A stretch of 64,000 bases of DNA from Pseudomonas prosekii (GTDB lineage Bacteria > Pseudomonadota > Gammaproteobacteria > Pseudomonadales > Pseudomonadaceae). The position numbers and the translations under genes are program-made. Shown one piece after another: positions 33,966-43,447 of the stretch. The stretch is taken from the NCBI RefSeq assembly GCF_900105155.1, contig NZ_LT629762.1:4721501-4785500 (forward strand), written 5' to 3'. A model generated the notes under the pieces. That model did not search any database, was not told the origin of the DNA, and saw only the letters and a list, made by a program, of their open reading frames with translations. Each line of letters begins with the position of its first letter. The first letter of the stretch is position 1.

Positions 33966-36059
33966 ATGGCAAACCCGGACGCCCTGAATCAGCAGCGAGC
34001 TTCTAGTCGCCTGCTGCAACCGACCGTCAAATCGCATCTGGCCTACACGCTCCTGTGTGCCTTGGTCATGATGGTCATGTTCAGCCTGCTGCGCCTCGCG
34101 CTGCTGGTTTACAACCGCGCGATGATCCTCGACACACCCGCTTCGACCTTCGTCGAAGCCTTCGCCAACGGCCTGCGTTTCGACCTGCGCCTGGTGGTCT
34201 ACCTGAGCATTCCGCTGCTGCTGGCCTTGTTCAGCGCCCGCGCAATGGCGGCTCGCGGGTTCTTCCGTTTCTGGCTGACCCTGGCGTCGAGCATCGCGCT
34301 GTTCCTCGGCCTGATGGAAATGGACTTCTACCGCGAGTTCCACCAGCGCCTCAACGGCCTGGTCTTCCAATACGTACGCGAAGACCCGAAAACTGTGGCG
34401 AGCATGCTCTGGTACGGTTTCCCGGTCGTGCGCTACTTGCTGGCGTGGGCCGTGGGCACGTTGCTGCTGACCCTCGCGTTCAAGGGCGCCGACCGCGCCA
34501 CTCGGCCGCGCGGTCCATTCAGCGGCGGCAGCGTCGGCACGCGGCAGATTGCGCCGTTGTACGCGCGCGTCGGGGTGTTCGTGGTCTGCCTGCTGATCTG
34601 CGTGGTCGCCGCGCGCGGCACGCTGCGTCAGGGCCCGCCAATGCGTTGGGGTGACGTTTACACCACCGATTCCAACTTCGCCAACCAACTGGGCCTCAAC
34701 GGCACGCTGTCGCTGATCGCTGCGGCGAAGTCGCGGATGTCCGAAGATCGCGACAACATCTGGAAAGCCACGCTGCCACAGCCACTGGCCCAACAGACCG
34801 TGCGTGACATGTTGCTGACCCCGAGCGACAAACTGGTCGATGAAGACATCGCCGCCGTGCGCCGCAACTTCACGCCGAACGCCGACAAGACGTTGCCGAT
34901 CAAAAACGTCGTAGTGATCCTGATGGAAAGCTTCGCCGGTCACTCGGTGGGCGCGTTGGGTCGTCCGGGCAACATCACTCCGGCATTCGACAAGTTGAGC
35001 AAGGAAGGCTTGTTGTTCGACCGCTTCTTCTCCAACGGCACGCACACCCACCAGGGCATGTTTGCGACGATGGCCTGTTTCCCCAACTTGCCGGGTTTCG
35101 AATACCTGATGCAAACCCCGGAAGGCAGCCACAAGTTGTCCGGCCTGCCGCAACTGCTCAGCGCGCGTGATTATGACGACGTGTATGTCTACAACGGCGA
35201 CTTTGCCTGGGACAACCAGTCGGGCTTCTTCAGCAATCAGGGCATGACCAACTTCATCGGCCGCAACGACTTTGTGGATCCGGTGTTCTCCGATCCGACG
35301 TGGGGCGTGTCCGACCAGGACATGTTCAACCGTGGCCTCGAAGAATTGAAAGCGCGCGATGGCAAGGATAAAAAGCCGTTCTATGCCTTGCTGCAAACCC
35401 TGTCCAACCACACGCCATACGCCTTGCCGACGCCGTTGCCGGTCGAGCGTGTGACCGACCGTGGCAGCATGAACGAACACTTGACCGCCATGCGTTACTC
35501 CGACTGGACGCTGGGTCAGTTCTTCGAGAAGGCGCGTAAAGAGCCTTACTTCAACGAAACCCTGTTCGTCGTAGTGGGCGACCATGGCTTCGGCAACGAA
35601 GAGCAAATCACTGAAATGGACCTCGGCCGCTTCAACGTTCCGATGCTGTTGATCGGGCCGGGCGTGCAGCAGAAGTTCGGTGAGCGTGACCACACGGTGG
35701 GCACGCAGATCGACGTGGTGCCGACCATCATGGGTCGCATCGGCGGCGACGTGATTCATCAATGCTGGGGCCGTGACCTGCTGAACCTGCCGGAAGGCGA
35801 CAAGGGTTTCGGCGTGATCAAGCCTTCGGGCAGTGATCAGACCGTGGCGTTGCTGACGGCCGATCGGGTGCTGGTATTGCCCAAGGAAATGCCGCCGAAG
35901 TTGTACAGCTACGAGTTGGGCGCCAATCCGAAAGGCGCGGTAATTCCCGATGCGCCGGACGAAGCGGCACTCAAGCAGAAACTCGAGTCGTTCCTGCAAA
36001 CCGCGACCAAGAGCCTGATCGACAACACCGCTGGTGTGGTTAACGGCAAACCGGACTAA
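33966..36059 (+). CDS. LTA synthase-like membrane sulfatase-fold protein
   Basis: A 697-residue inner-membrane protein. Five transmembrane helices occupy about the first 200 residues, then a periplasmic alkaline-phosphatase/sulfatase-fold domain follows (about residues 300-640). VVILMESFAGHS gives the metal-binding Glu; the Thr in SNGTHTHQGMF is the probable nucleophile; VVGDHGFGNEE supplies Asp/His metal ligands. In Gram-positives LtaS makes lipoteichoic acid from phosphatidylglycerol. In pseudomonads the product is more likely glycerophosphate on periplasmic glucans or another envelope glycan. The product is inference. Confidence 0.85.
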   Translation: MANPDALNQQRASSRLLQPTVKSHLAYTLLCALVMMVMFSLLRLALLVYNRAMILDTPASTFVEAFANGLRFDLRLVVYLSIPLLLALFSARAMAARGFFRFWLTLASSIALFLGLMEMDFYREFHQRLNGLVFQYVREDPKTVASMLWYGFPVVRYLLAWAVGTLLLTLAFKGADRATRPRGPFSGGSVGTRQIAPLYARVGVFVVCLLICVVAARGTLRQGPPMRWGDVYTTDSNFANQLGLNGTLSLIAAAKSRMSEDRDNIWKATLPQPLAQQTVRDMLLTPSDKLVDEDIAAVRRNFTPNADKTLPIKNVVVILMESFAGHSVGALGRPGNITPAFDKLSKEGLLFDRFFSNGTHTHQGMFATMACFPNLPGFEYLMQTPEGSHKLSGLPQLLSARDYDDVYVYNGDFAWDNQSGFFSNQGMTNFIGRNDFVDPVFSDPTWGVSDQDMFNRGLEELKARDGKDKKPFYALLQTLSNHTPYALPTPLPVERVTDRGSMNEHLTAMRYSDWTLGQFFEKARKEPYFNETLFVVVGDHGFGNEEQITEMDLGRFNVPMLLIGPGVQQKFGERDHTVGTQIDVVPTIMGRIGGDVIHQCWGRDLLNLPEGDKGFGVIKPSGSDQTVALLTADRVLVLPKEMPPKLYSYELGANPKGAVIPDAPDEAALKQKLESFLQTATKSLIDNTAGVVNGKPD

Positions 36060-36077
36060 ACGGTGACGCAATAAAAA

Positions 36078-36107
36078 AGAGGCCCTTTTTCAAGGGCCTC
36101 TTTTTTT
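36078..36107 (+). terminator. Intrinsic terminator, bidirectional
   Basis: AGAGGCCCTT-TTTC-AAGGGCCTCT with T-run downstream and A-run upstream. It ends the LtaS-like gene and probably also the minus-strand DUF3309 gene. Confidence 0.9.
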
Positions 36108-36124
36108 GGGTCGGGGCTGACGCT

Positions 36125-36277
36125 TTATATCTTGCCGAGCAAGAGCAGAATCAACAGCACCACCAACACTACGCCGAGGATACCCGATGGACCGTAACCC
36201 CAACTTCTTGAGTGTGGGAACACTGGCAAACCACCGATCAGCAACAGGATCAGGATTACGATAAGAATTGTGCCCAT
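36125..36277 (-). CDS. DUF3309 small membrane protein
   Basis: A 50-residue protein: a hydrophobic helix (ILIVILILLLIGGLPVF), a polar turn with HSRSWGYGPSG, and a second hydrophobic helix (ILGVVLVVLLILLLL). This is the DUF3309 pattern, a tiny two-helix hairpin widely found in proteobacteria with unknown role. AGGAAATAG precedes the ATG. It shares a bidirectional terminator with the LtaS-like gene. Confidence 0.9.
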   Translation of the reverse strand: MGTILIVILILLLIGGLPVFPHSRSWGYGPSGILGVVLVVLLILLLLGKI

Positions 36278-36607
36278 GTCTATTTCCTTGTTCGAAGTGT
36301 TCTGGATTGACCTAACGTTGTAACGGTCAGCCGGAATGCAATTAATCCGAACTGCTTACAAACTCCGACTCATGCGCCTGAAAGAAAATTCCATGTTTTT
36401 TAATCTTTTTTAGATTCATGGGTTATTTCGTTTGTGCAGCGCGCTAGTTGATTTAGTGGGAGCAAGGCTTGCCCGCGAAGGCCGTTACGCAATCCCGATC
36501 CGCGCCACGGTTTGCGCGGACCATTCAGCAATCTGATGGAGCGTGGGTCGGCCACGGTCCTTCGCTACACTCGGCGCATCTTCCCCAGAACAACAAGGCT
36601 GTTTGCT
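36278..36607. other. Intergenic region between DUF3309 and the SDR gene
   Basis: 330 bases. It holds the DUF3309 promoter region, an AT-rich imperfect inverted repeat at about 36390-36422 (CATGTTTTTTAA...ATTCATGG) and a single REP at 36456-36481. An ORF track extending the SDR upstream into this region lacks a ribosome site and is not adopted. Confidence 0.5.
36456..36481. repeat. Single REP element
   Basis: GTGGGAGCAAGGCTTGCCCG followed by CGAAGG, without a nearby inverted partner. Confidence 0.75.
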
Positions 36608-37423
36608 ATGCAAAATCGCATGATGATCACTGGCGCAGGCTCGGGCCTGGGTCGCGAAATCGCGCTGCGCTGGGCCCGCGAAGGCTGGCAACTGGCCTTG
36701 TCGGATGTCAGCGAACCGGGGCTTCAGGAAACCCTGAAGCTGGTGCGCGAGGCCGGTGGTGACGGCTTCGTGCAACGTTGCGACGTGCGCGATTACAGCC
36801 AACTGACCGCGTTCGCCCAGGCCTGCGAAGAGAAACTCGGCGGCATCGACATCATCGTCAACAATGCCGGCGTGGCGTCGGGCGGGTTCTTCAGCGAACT
36901 GTCGCTGGAAGACTGGGACTGGCAGATCGCAATCAACCTGATGGGCGTGGTCAAGGGTTGCAAAGCGTTCCTGCCGCTGCTGGAAAAAAGCAAAGGCAAG
37001 ATCATCAACATCGCCTCGATGGCGGCGCTGATGCAAGGTCCGGCGATGAGCAACTACAACGTCGCCAAGGCGGGTGTCGTGGCATTGTCCGAAAGCCTGC
37101 TGATCGAACTGGCGCAACAGGAAGTCGGGGTGCACGTAGTGTGCCCGTCGTTCTTCCAGACCAACTTGCTGGATTCTTTTCGTGGCCCGACCCCGGCGAT
37201 GAAAGCCCAGGTTGGCAAGTTGCTGGAAAGTTCGCCGATCACCGCCACTGACATTGCCGACTACATCTACACCCAGGTCGCTGCCGGCGAATTCATGATT
37301 CTGCCGCACGAACAAGGGCGCATGGCGTGGGCAATCAAGCAGAAGAATCCGCAATTGCTCTACAACGAAATGACCGTCATGGCCGACAAAATGCGCGCCA
37401 AGGCCCGGCAAACCGCAGGCTGA
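36608..37423 (+). CDS. SDR family oxidoreductase
   Basis: A 271-residue classical short-chain dehydrogenase. MITGAGSGLGREIALRWA is the nucleotide motif near residue 6, NNAGV the structural motif near 85, and the catalytic set is the Ser of NIASMAAL and YNVAK. It has no signal peptide. The C-terminal part (about residues 190-250) resembles the 'fatty acid/steroid-like' SDRs seen in lipid metabolism. The substrate is unknown. It stands alone. Confidence 0.85.
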   Translation: MQNRMMITGAGSGLGREIALRWAREGWQLALSDVSEPGLQETLKLVREAGGDGFVQRCDVRDYSQLTAFAQACEEKLGGIDIIVNNAGVASGGFFSELSLEDWDWQIAINLMGVVKGCKAFLPLLEKSKGKIINIASMAALMQGPAMSNYNVAKAGVVALSESLLIELAQQEVGVHVVCPSFFQTNLLDSFRGPTPAMKAQVGKLLESSPITATDIADYIYTQVAAGEFMILPHEQGRMAWAIKQKNPQLLYNEMTVMADKMRAKARQTAG

Positions 37424-37487
37424 CCTTGCCCGTCGGCAACAGCCTCGTTAGGGTGGCCGCCAACGGTCATCCTCACGAGACGCCTGC

Positions 37488-37820
37488 ATGCTCAATTACC
37501 TGTGGTTTTTCCTCGCCGCGCTGTTCGAAATCGCCGGTTGCTTTGCATTCTGGATGTGGCTGCGCCAAGGCAAAAGTGCCTGGTGGGTGATCCCGGCGCT
37601 GCTCAGCCTGACCCTGTTCGCGCTGCTGCTGACGCGCATCGAATCCACTTACGCCGGCCGCGCCTATGCGGCTTACGGCGGCATCTACATCATTGCTTCG
37701 ATTGGCTGGCTGGCGGTGGTCGAGCGCGTGCGGCCGCTCGGCTCGGACTGGCTCGGCGTGGCGCTGTGCGTGATCGGCGCGAGCATCATTCTGTTTGGCC
37801 CGAAATTCTCGGCGTCCTGA
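37488..37820 (+). CDS. ynfA: YnfA family (UPF0060) membrane protein
   Basis: A 110-residue small multidrug-resistance-like protein with four predicted transmembrane helices. [18 protein letters not shown] at the start, then [20 protein letters not shown], identify UPF0060/YnfA. These act as small efflux-type proteins, though the substrate is uncertain. It starts 64 bases after the SDR stop. Confidence 0.9.
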   Translation: MLNYLWFFLAALFEIAGCFAFWMWLRQGKSAWWVIPALLSLTLFALLLTRIESTYAGRAYAAYGGIYIIASIGWLAVVERVRPLGSDWLGVALCVIGASIILFGPKFSAS

Positions 37821-37973
37821 GGGATTAGCGCTGTAATCCAGCATTTTGTAAGAGAAGTCTGTAGGCGCGTTCATTGCGCGCTGTAGGGCATGACTGATTA
37901 TCTGGCGGCGCATTGAACCGCGAGCAAGCGGCGGGCATCTTCAAAGTCCAGTAACCCTTAAAGGACGAAGGCC

Positions 37974-38159
37974 ATGCTTGTTCTCAGTCGTGTTGTAGGT
38001 GAGTTGATTTCCATCGGTGACGATATATCCGTGCGCATTCTCGCGGTCAATGGCGGCCATGTGCGCTTCGGTATCGAAGCGCCGCAGAACGTCAATGTGC
38101 ATCGCGCGGAAGTGTACGAACGCATTCAGGCCAAATTGGCGAAAAACAAGGCGCGTTGA
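37974..38159 (+). CDS. csrA: CsrA family post-transcriptional regulator (paralog)
   Basis: A 61-residue RNA-binding regulator. The fold-defining [10 protein letters not shown] opens it; Arg44 in [11 protein letters not shown] is the key RNA-contact residue and is present. It differs from the main Pseudomonas RsmA (MLILTRKVGE) and ends in a Lys/Arg-rich tail, so it is one of the extra paralogs of this genus. The GGA in its ribosome site (AAAGGACGAAGG) could be bound by CsrA itself, allowing autoregulation. Convergent with yheU. Confidence 0.9.
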   Translation: MLVLSRVVGELISIGDDISVRILAVNGGHVRFGIEAPQNVNVHRAEVYERIQAKLAKNKAR

Positions 38160-38164
38160 GTGCT

Positions 38165-38392
38165 TCAGTCGAACAGGTGCTTGGGCACGTCGTGCTTGAG
38201 CATCAATTGGCATTGCTCGCTGTCGGGGTCGAAAACGATCAGCGCCTGACCTTTGGTCAACGCCTGGCGCACACGTAACACGCGGGTTTCCAGCGGCGTG
38301 TCATCGCCATTGTCGGTGCCGTCGCGCGTGACGAAGTCTTCGATCAGGCGGGTGAGGGTGTCGACTTCAAGTTGGTCGTAGGGGATCAGCAT
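38165..38392 (-). CDS. yheU: YheU family protein
   Basis: A 75-residue cytoplasmic protein of the UPF0270/YheU family: MLIPYDQLEVDTLTRLIEDF and VRQALTKGQALIVFDPDSEQ match the usual pattern of two helices and a strand. Function unknown. The start two codons inside the longest frame is preferred, with GAGGT before it. Convergent with csrA, only 5 bases apart. Confidence 0.85.
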   Translation of the reverse strand: MLIPYDQLEVDTLTRLIEDFVTRDGTDNGDDTPLETRVLRVRQALTKGQALIVFDPDSEQCQLMLKHDVPKHLFD

Positions 38393-38476
38393 AGGCACCT
38401 CGGTAAAAACAATGTCGCGATGCTACGGCGAATGCGGATTTGCGGCTAGTCAGTGGATGCTGTGTTGTCTGGTTTG

Positions 38477-38545
38477 ACGCCTTCGCGGGCAAGTCTCGCT
38501 CCTACAGGTTTTGCGTTCCTTGTAGGAGCGAGGCTTGCCCGCGGA
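38477..38545. repeat. REP doublet
   Basis: Inverted arms GCGGGCAAGTCTCGCTCCTA and TAGGAGCGAGGCTTGCCCGC with a short loop, between yheU and the NAGGN operon. Confidence 0.85.
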
Positions 38546-38570
38546 GGCAATCTCACTGACAACACATCAC

Positions 38571-39761
38571 TCAACTATCGTTGCGCTGCCCCACCAGACT
38601 GTCCACCGACGGCACGCGCGTATCGCTTTCCATCTGCGTGTCGTGTTCGATCTGGTGACTGAAGCGGTCCAGCGAACCCTTGGCCGGTTGCGCATCGCTG
38701 GCAAATACCGGCGGGCTCAAAATGTACGCGCCGAGCAAACGGCTGAGCGCCGCCAAACTGTCGATGTGCGTGCGCTCATAACCGTGAGTGGCGTCGCAGC
38801 CAAACGCCAGCAGCGCGGTGCGGATGTCATGCCCGGCAGTCACTGCCGAATGCGCATCGCTGAAGTAATAACGGAACAGGTCGCGGCGCACCGGCAGTTC
38901 GTTTTCACTGGCCAGGCGCAGCAGATGCCGCGACAGGTGATAGTCATACGGCCCGCCGGAATCCTGCATCGCCACGCTCACCGCGTGTTCGCTGGAATGT
39001 TGCCCCGGCGCCACGGGCGCGATGTCGATGCCGACAAATTCGCTGACGTCCCACGGCAATGCCGCCGCCGCGCCGCTGCCGGTTTCTTCGGTGATGGTGA
39101 ACAACGGATGGCAGTCGATCATCAGCTCTTCGCCGCTGTCGATGATCGCTTTCATTGCTGCCAGCAGCGCCGCAACGCCGGCCTTGTCGTCGAGGTGACG
39201 GGCGCTGATGTGACCGCTTTCGGTGAACTCAGGCAGCGGATCGAACGCGACAAAATCGCCGACGCTGATCCCCAGCGAATCGCAATCGGCACGGGTCGCG
39301 CAGTAGGCGTCGAGGCGCAACTCGACGTGATCCCAACTGATCGGCATTTCATCCACGGCAGTATTGAACGCGTGCCCGGAGGCCATCAGCGGCAACACGC
39401 TGCCACGAATCACGCCGTTATCGGTGAACAGGCTGACGCGGCTGCCCTCGGCAAAACGGCTGGACCAGCAACCAACCGGCGCCAGGGTCAGGCGCCCGTT
39501 GTCTTTGACTGCGCGCACGGCGGCACCGATGGTGTCCAAGTGCGCGGAAACTGCGCGGTCGGGGCTGCTTTTCTTACCTTTGAGGGTGGCGCGGATCGTC
39601 CCGCGCCGAGTCATTTCGAACGGCACACCCAGCTCTTCAAGCCGCTCGGCGACGTAGCGCACGATGGTGTCGGTAAACCCAGTCGGGCTGGGGATAGCGA
39701 GCATCTCCAGCAGGACTTTTTGCAGGTAGTTGAGATCCGGTTCGGGAATTTTGCTGGTCAT
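38571..39761 (-). CDS. M42-family peptidase of the NAGGN osmoprotectant system
   Basis: A 396-residue co-catalytic metallopeptidase homolog (M42/acetylornithine-deacetylase-like). Metal-ligand motifs AVSAHLDTIGA, HLDDKAGVAA and FTITEETGSGAA are present. It belongs to the operon asnO-ngg-M42, whose last product is annotated as a peptidase linked to N-acetylglutaminylglutamine amide; its exact step is not settled. The start at 39761 follows GGAAACTC-type spacing; the longer frame to 39911 would translate a REP. An REP doublet lies between it and ngg. Confidence 0.85.
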   Translation of the reverse strand: MTSKIPEPDLNYLQKVLLEMLAIPSPTGFTDTIVRYVAERLEELGVPFEMTRRGTIRATLKGKKSSPDRAVSAHLDTIGAAVRAVKDNGRLTLAPVGCWSSRFAEGSRVSLFTDNGVIRGSVLPLMASGHAFNTAVDEMPISWDHVELRLDAYCATRADCDSLGISVGDFVAFDPLPEFTESGHISARHLDDKAGVAALLAAMKAIIDSGEELMIDCHPLFTITEETGSGAAAALPWDVSEFVGIDIAPVAPGQHSSEHAVSVAMQDSGGPYDYHLSRHLLRLASENELPVRRDLFRYYFSDAHSAVTAGHDIRTALLAFGCDATHGYERTHIDSLAALSRLLGAYILSPPVFASDAQPAKGSLDRFSHQIEHDTQMESDTRVPSVDSLVGQRNDS

Positions 39762-39832
39762 GGAAACTCCTGATGAGTTACGTACATCGATGGTTTCGAT
39801 GAAGGGGAATGTGTAGCGCCAGTCAGGCCACC

Positions 39833-39899
39833 GTCGCGAGCAAGCTCGCTCCCATTGGTTGTACGCGTTCCAATATGGGAGCGAGGCTTGCCCGCGAAG
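39833..39899. repeat. REP doublet inside the NAGGN operon
   Basis: Arms CGCGAGCAAGCTCGCTCCCA and TGGGAGCGAGGCTTGCCCGC around a 19-base loop, between ngg and the M42 gene. Confidence 0.8.
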
Positions 39900-39922
39900 A
39901 GGCCCGCCCAAACGCCAAAGAA

Positions 39923-41671
39923 CTAGGAAACAGCCGGCTGACTGTGCGGAAACAACAAATCGACAAACTTCTCTGCCGTCGGTTGCGGTTCATGGTTGGC
40001 CAGCCCGGCGCGCTCATTGGCTTCAATAAACACGTACTCCGGCTGGTCCGCCGCGGGCACCATCAAGTCGAGCCCGACCATCGGGATATCCAGCGCTCGC
40101 GCCGCGCGCACGGCAGCATCCACCAACGTCGGGTGCAGAATCGCCGTGACATCTTCCAGCACGCCGCCGGTATGAAGATTCGCCGTGCGCCGTACGAAAA
40201 GGTGCTCACCGGCCGGCAGAATACTGTCGTAGTCGTACCCGGCAGCCTGCAAGGTGCGCTCGGTTTCGTGGTCCAGCGGAATCTTGCTTTCACCGCTGGT
40301 GGCAGCCTGCCGTCGGCGGCTCTGCGCTTCAATCAACGCGCGGACCGAATGCTGGCCGTCGCCGACCACCTCGGCCGGACGCCGAATCGCCGCCGCAACC
40401 ACTTCAAAACCAATCACCACGATGCGCAGATCGAGGCCTTCGTGGAAGCTTTCGAGCAACACCCGCGAATCGAACTGGCGCGCGGTTTCGATGGCTTGCT
40501 GCACGTCATCGATAGTCCGCAAATCCACCGCCACGCCGTGGCCCTGCTCGCCATCCAGCGGTTTCACCACAACACGTTCGTGTTCATCGAGAAACGCCAG
40601 ATTGTCATCGCCATTGCCGGCCAATTGCTGCGACGGCAGATTCAGTCCGGCAGCTTTCAGCACTTTGTGCGTCAGGCTTTTGTCTTGGCACAGACTCATG
40701 CTGATGGCGCTGGTCAGGTCGCTCAGCGATTCGCGGCAACGCACTCGGCGGCCACCGTGGCTGAGGGTGAACATCCCGGCGTCGGCGTCATCGACCTGCA
40801 CGTCGATGCCGCGCCGATGCGCTTCCTCGACGATGATCCGCGCGTAAGGATTAAATTCCGCTTCCGGCCCCGGGCCAAGGAACAACGGCTGATTGATGCC
40901 GTTCTTGCGCTTGATCGCGAAGGTCGAGAGGTTGCGAAAACCGAGCTTGGCGTACAGGCTTTTCGCCTGACGGTTATCGTGCAACACCGACAGATCGAGG
41001 TAACTCAAACCGCGGCTCATGAAGTGCTCGACCAAGTGCCGCACCAGCACTTCGCCGACGCCAGGGCGCGAGCAATGCGGGTCCACCGCCAGGCACCAAA
41101 GGCTGCTGCCGTTTTCCGGGTCGTTGTAGGCCTTGTGATGGTTGAGGCCCATGACGCTGCCGATGATCGCGCCGCTGTCCTCGTCCTCGGCCAGCCAATA
41201 CACCGGGCCGCCCTGATGACGCGGGGTGAGTAATGTCGGGTCGATCGGCAACATGCCGCGCGCCTGATACAGCAGGTTGATCGCCTGCCAATCCGCCTCG
41301 CTTTGAGCGCGGCGAATGCGAAAACCGCGAAACACTCGGGTCGACTGGCGATAGTCGCTGAACCACAGACGCAAGGTGTCCGAAGGATCAAGAAACAACT
41401 GCGCCGGTTCCAGCCCCAACACTTGCTGGGGCGCCGCCACATACAAAGCAATGTCGCGCTCGCCGGGCTGCTCGTTGAGCAATTCGCGGGCGATGCTCGC
41501 CGGGTCGGGGAACGTGTGCCCGATCAGCAACCGGCCCCAACCGCAATGCACAGCGATCGGCGCCGCGTTGAGCTCGCTGCCATCCTCGGCCAGGCGTGCC
41601 TGCAAGCGTTCGTAAGAAGGTGTCTGACCGCGCAACAAGCGTTGGCTATAAGCCGTGGCGTGGGGTTTCAT
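39923..41671 (-). CDS. ngg: N-acetylglutaminylglutamine synthetase
   Basis: A 582-residue enzyme that joins two glutamine units and acetylates the N-terminus to make the osmoprotectant dipeptide NAGGN. An N-terminal GNAT region (about residues 115-260) has VDPHCSRPGVGEVLVRHLVE. The C-terminal half is an ATP-grasp ligase with VVKPLDGEQGHGVAVDLRT and VGLDLMVPAADQPEYVFIE. It follows asnO with only 3 bases between, so translation is coupled. The pathway is induced by osmotic stress in P. aeruginosa. Confidence 0.9.
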   Translation of the reverse strand: MKPHATAYSQRLLRGQTPSYERLQARLAEDGSELNAAPIAVHCGWGRLLIGHTFPDPASIARELLNEQPGERDIALYVAAPQQVLGLEPAQLFLDPSDTLRLWFSDYRQSTRVFRGFRIRRAQSEADWQAINLLYQARGMLPIDPTLLTPRHQGGPVYWLAEDEDSGAIIGSVMGLNHHKAYNDPENGSSLWCLAVDPHCSRPGVGEVLVRHLVEHFMSRGLSYLDLSVLHDNRQAKSLYAKLGFRNLSTFAIKRKNGINQPLFLGPGPEAEFNPYARIIVEEAHRRGIDVQVDDADAGMFTLSHGGRRVRCRESLSDLTSAISMSLCQDKSLTHKVLKAAGLNLPSQQLAGNGDDNLAFLDEHERVVVKPLDGEQGHGVAVDLRTIDDVQQAIETARQFDSRVLLESFHEGLDLRIVVIGFEVVAAAIRRPAEVVGDGQHSVRALIEAQSRRRQAATSGESKIPLDHETERTLQAAGYDYDSILPAGEHLFVRRTANLHTGGVLEDVTAILHPTLVDAAVRAARALDIPMVGLDLMVPAADQPEYVFIEANERAGLANHEPQPTAEKFVDLLFPHSQPAVS

Positions 41672-41674
41672 CGA

Positions 41675-43447
41675 TCAGATTCCTTGTTCGCTGAGCCACA
41701 GGTTCAGCGCCGCCAATTGCCACAGCTTGGAGCCGCGCAGCGGGGTCAACTGCCCTTGCGGATCGGTCAGCAGGCGGTCAAGCATGGCCGGGTTGAACAA
41801 GCCGCGATCCTGACTTGGATCGAGCAGCAGTTCGCGTACCCAATTCAGCGTGTCGCCCTGCAAATGCTTGAGGCCGGGCACCGGGAAGTAACCTTTTTTA
41901 CGGTCGATCACTTCGCTCGGGATGACCAGTCGCGCGGCTTCCTTCAGCACTTGTTTCCCGCCGTCCGGCAGTTTGAATTTGCCCGGCACACGCGCCGACA
42001 ATTCAACCAGTCGATAGTCGAGAAACGGCGTGCGTGCTTCCAGGCCCCAGGCCATGGTCATGTTGTCGACACGTTTGACCGGGTCGTCGACCAGCATGAT
42101 CGTGCTGTCCAGACGCAACGCTTTGTCCACCGCCGCATCGGCGCCGGGCTGGGCGAAGTGTTCCTTGACGAAGTCGCCTGCAGCGTCATTCGCGGTCAGC
42201 CATTTCGGCTGCACGGTGGCGGCGTAGTCTTCGTAGCTGCGGTCGAAAAACGCATCGCGGTACGCCGCGTAGGGGTCGGCCGCGCCATCGACTTGCGGGT
42301 ACCAGTGATAACCGGCGAACAGTTCGTCGGCGCCCTGGCCGCTCTGCACCACTTTGCAATGTTTGGCCACTTCGCGGGACAGCAGATAGAAGGCGATGCA
42401 GTCATGGCTGACCATCGGCTCGCTCATCGCGCGGAACGCTGCCGGCAGTTGTTCGATGATTTCTTTTTCGTCGATGCGCAATTGGTGATGCTGGGTGCCG
42501 TAATGCTTGGCGATCAGGTCCGAATACTGGAATTCGTCGCCGCGCTCGCCGCCGGCATCCTGGAAACCGATGGAAAACGTCGAGAGATTTTCCACGCCGA
42601 CTTCACGCAACAGACCGACCAACATGCTCGAATCGACGCCGCCGGACAGCAACACGCCGACATCGACGGCCGCACGTTGACGAATCGCCACCGCGTCGCG
42701 GGTGCTGTCGAGAACACGGTCACGCCAGTCTTCGAGCGTCAGGTTCATCTCGTCGGCGTGAGGGCCGTAGGGCAGGGTCCACCAGGTTTTCTGTTCGGTA
42801 GTGCCATCAGCTTCAATGCGCATCCAGGTCGCTGGCGGCAGTTTTTCGATGCCGGCGATCAAGGTGCGTGGCGCCGGGACCACCGCGTGAAAATTCAGGT
42901 AATGGTTGAGGGCCACCGGGTCGAGCATCGGGCTGATATCGCCACCCTTCAGCAACGCTGGCAGTGCCGAGGCGAAACGCAGGCGCTGGCCGGTGCGCGA
43001 CAGGTACAGCGGCTTCACGCCGAGACGGTCGCGGGCAATGAACAGGCGCTTGGCGTCGCGTTCCCAAATGGCGAACGCAAACATGCCGTTGAGCTTGGGC
43101 AGCATCGCCTCGCCCCAGGCGTGGTACCCCTTGAGCAGCACTTCGGTGTCGCCGCCGGAGTAGAAGGCATAACCGAGCGCTTCAAGTTCGGCGCGCAGTT
43201 CCGGGAAGTTATAAATCGCGCCGTTAAAGGCCAGGGACAAGCCCAGTTGGCTGTCGATCATCGGCTGCGCCGAGCCGTCCGACAGGTCCATGATTTTCAG
43301 GCGACGATGGCCCAGGGCAATCGGCCCTTGGCTGTGAAAGCCCCATGCGTCAGGGCCGCGCGGGGCCAGATGATGGGTGATGCGTTCAACGGCTGCAAGG
43401 TCCGCAGGTTGATGATCAAAGCGTAACTCGCCAGCTAATCCACACAT
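41675..43447 (-). CDS. asnO: N-acetylglutaminylglutamine amidotransferase
   Basis: A 590-residue asparagine-synthetase-like amidotransferase; first gene of the NAGGN operon. The N-terminal Ntn glutaminase begins with Met-Cys2 (MCGLAGELRF), the nucleophile after Met removal, so the ATG at 43447 must be the start. A longer frame to 43594 would bury this Cys. The C-terminal synthetase has the SGGVDSSM ATP motif near residue 260 and amidates the dipeptide carboxylate. It is divergent from the NEL toxin gene. Confidence 0.9.
   Translation of the reverse strand: MCGLAGELRFDHQPADLAAVERITHHLAPRGPDAWGFHSQGPIALGHRRLKIMDLSDGSAQPMIDSQLGLSLAFNGAIYNFPELRAELEALGYAFYSGGDTEVLLKGYHAWGEAMLPKLNGMFAFAIWERDAKRLFIARDRLGVKPLYLSRTGQRLRFASALPALLKGGDISPMLDPVALNHYLNFHAVVPAPRTLIAGIEKLPPATWMRIEADGTTEQKTWWTLPYGPHADEMNLTLEDWRDRVLDSTRDAVAIRQRAAVDVGVLLSGGVDSSMLVGLLREVGVENLSTFSIGFQDAGGERGDEFQYSDLIAKHYGTQHHQLRIDEKEIIEQLPAAFRAMSEPMVSHDCIAFYLLSREVAKHCKVVQSGQGADELFAGYHWYPQVDGAADPYAAYRDAFFDRSYEDYAATVQPKWLTANDAAGDFVKEHFAQPGADAAVDKALRLDSTIMLVDDPVKRVDNMTMAWGLEARTPFLDYRLVELSARVPGKFKLPDGGKQVLKEAARLVIPSEVIDRKKGYFPVPGLKHLQGDTLNWVRELLLDPSQDRGLFNPAMLDRLLTDPQGQLTPLRGSKLWQLAALNLWLSEQGI

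Noticed and set aside
33723..36071. A 782-codon minus-strand frame opposite the LtaS-like gene
   Set aside because: It is an antisense shadow of a high-GC gene. The sense frame has complete sulfatase motifs, a ribosome site and a terminator.
41303..43426. A 707-codon plus-strand frame across asnO and ngg
   Set aside because: Antisense shadow. The minus-strand frames encode intact Ntn glutaminase and ATP-grasp motifs.
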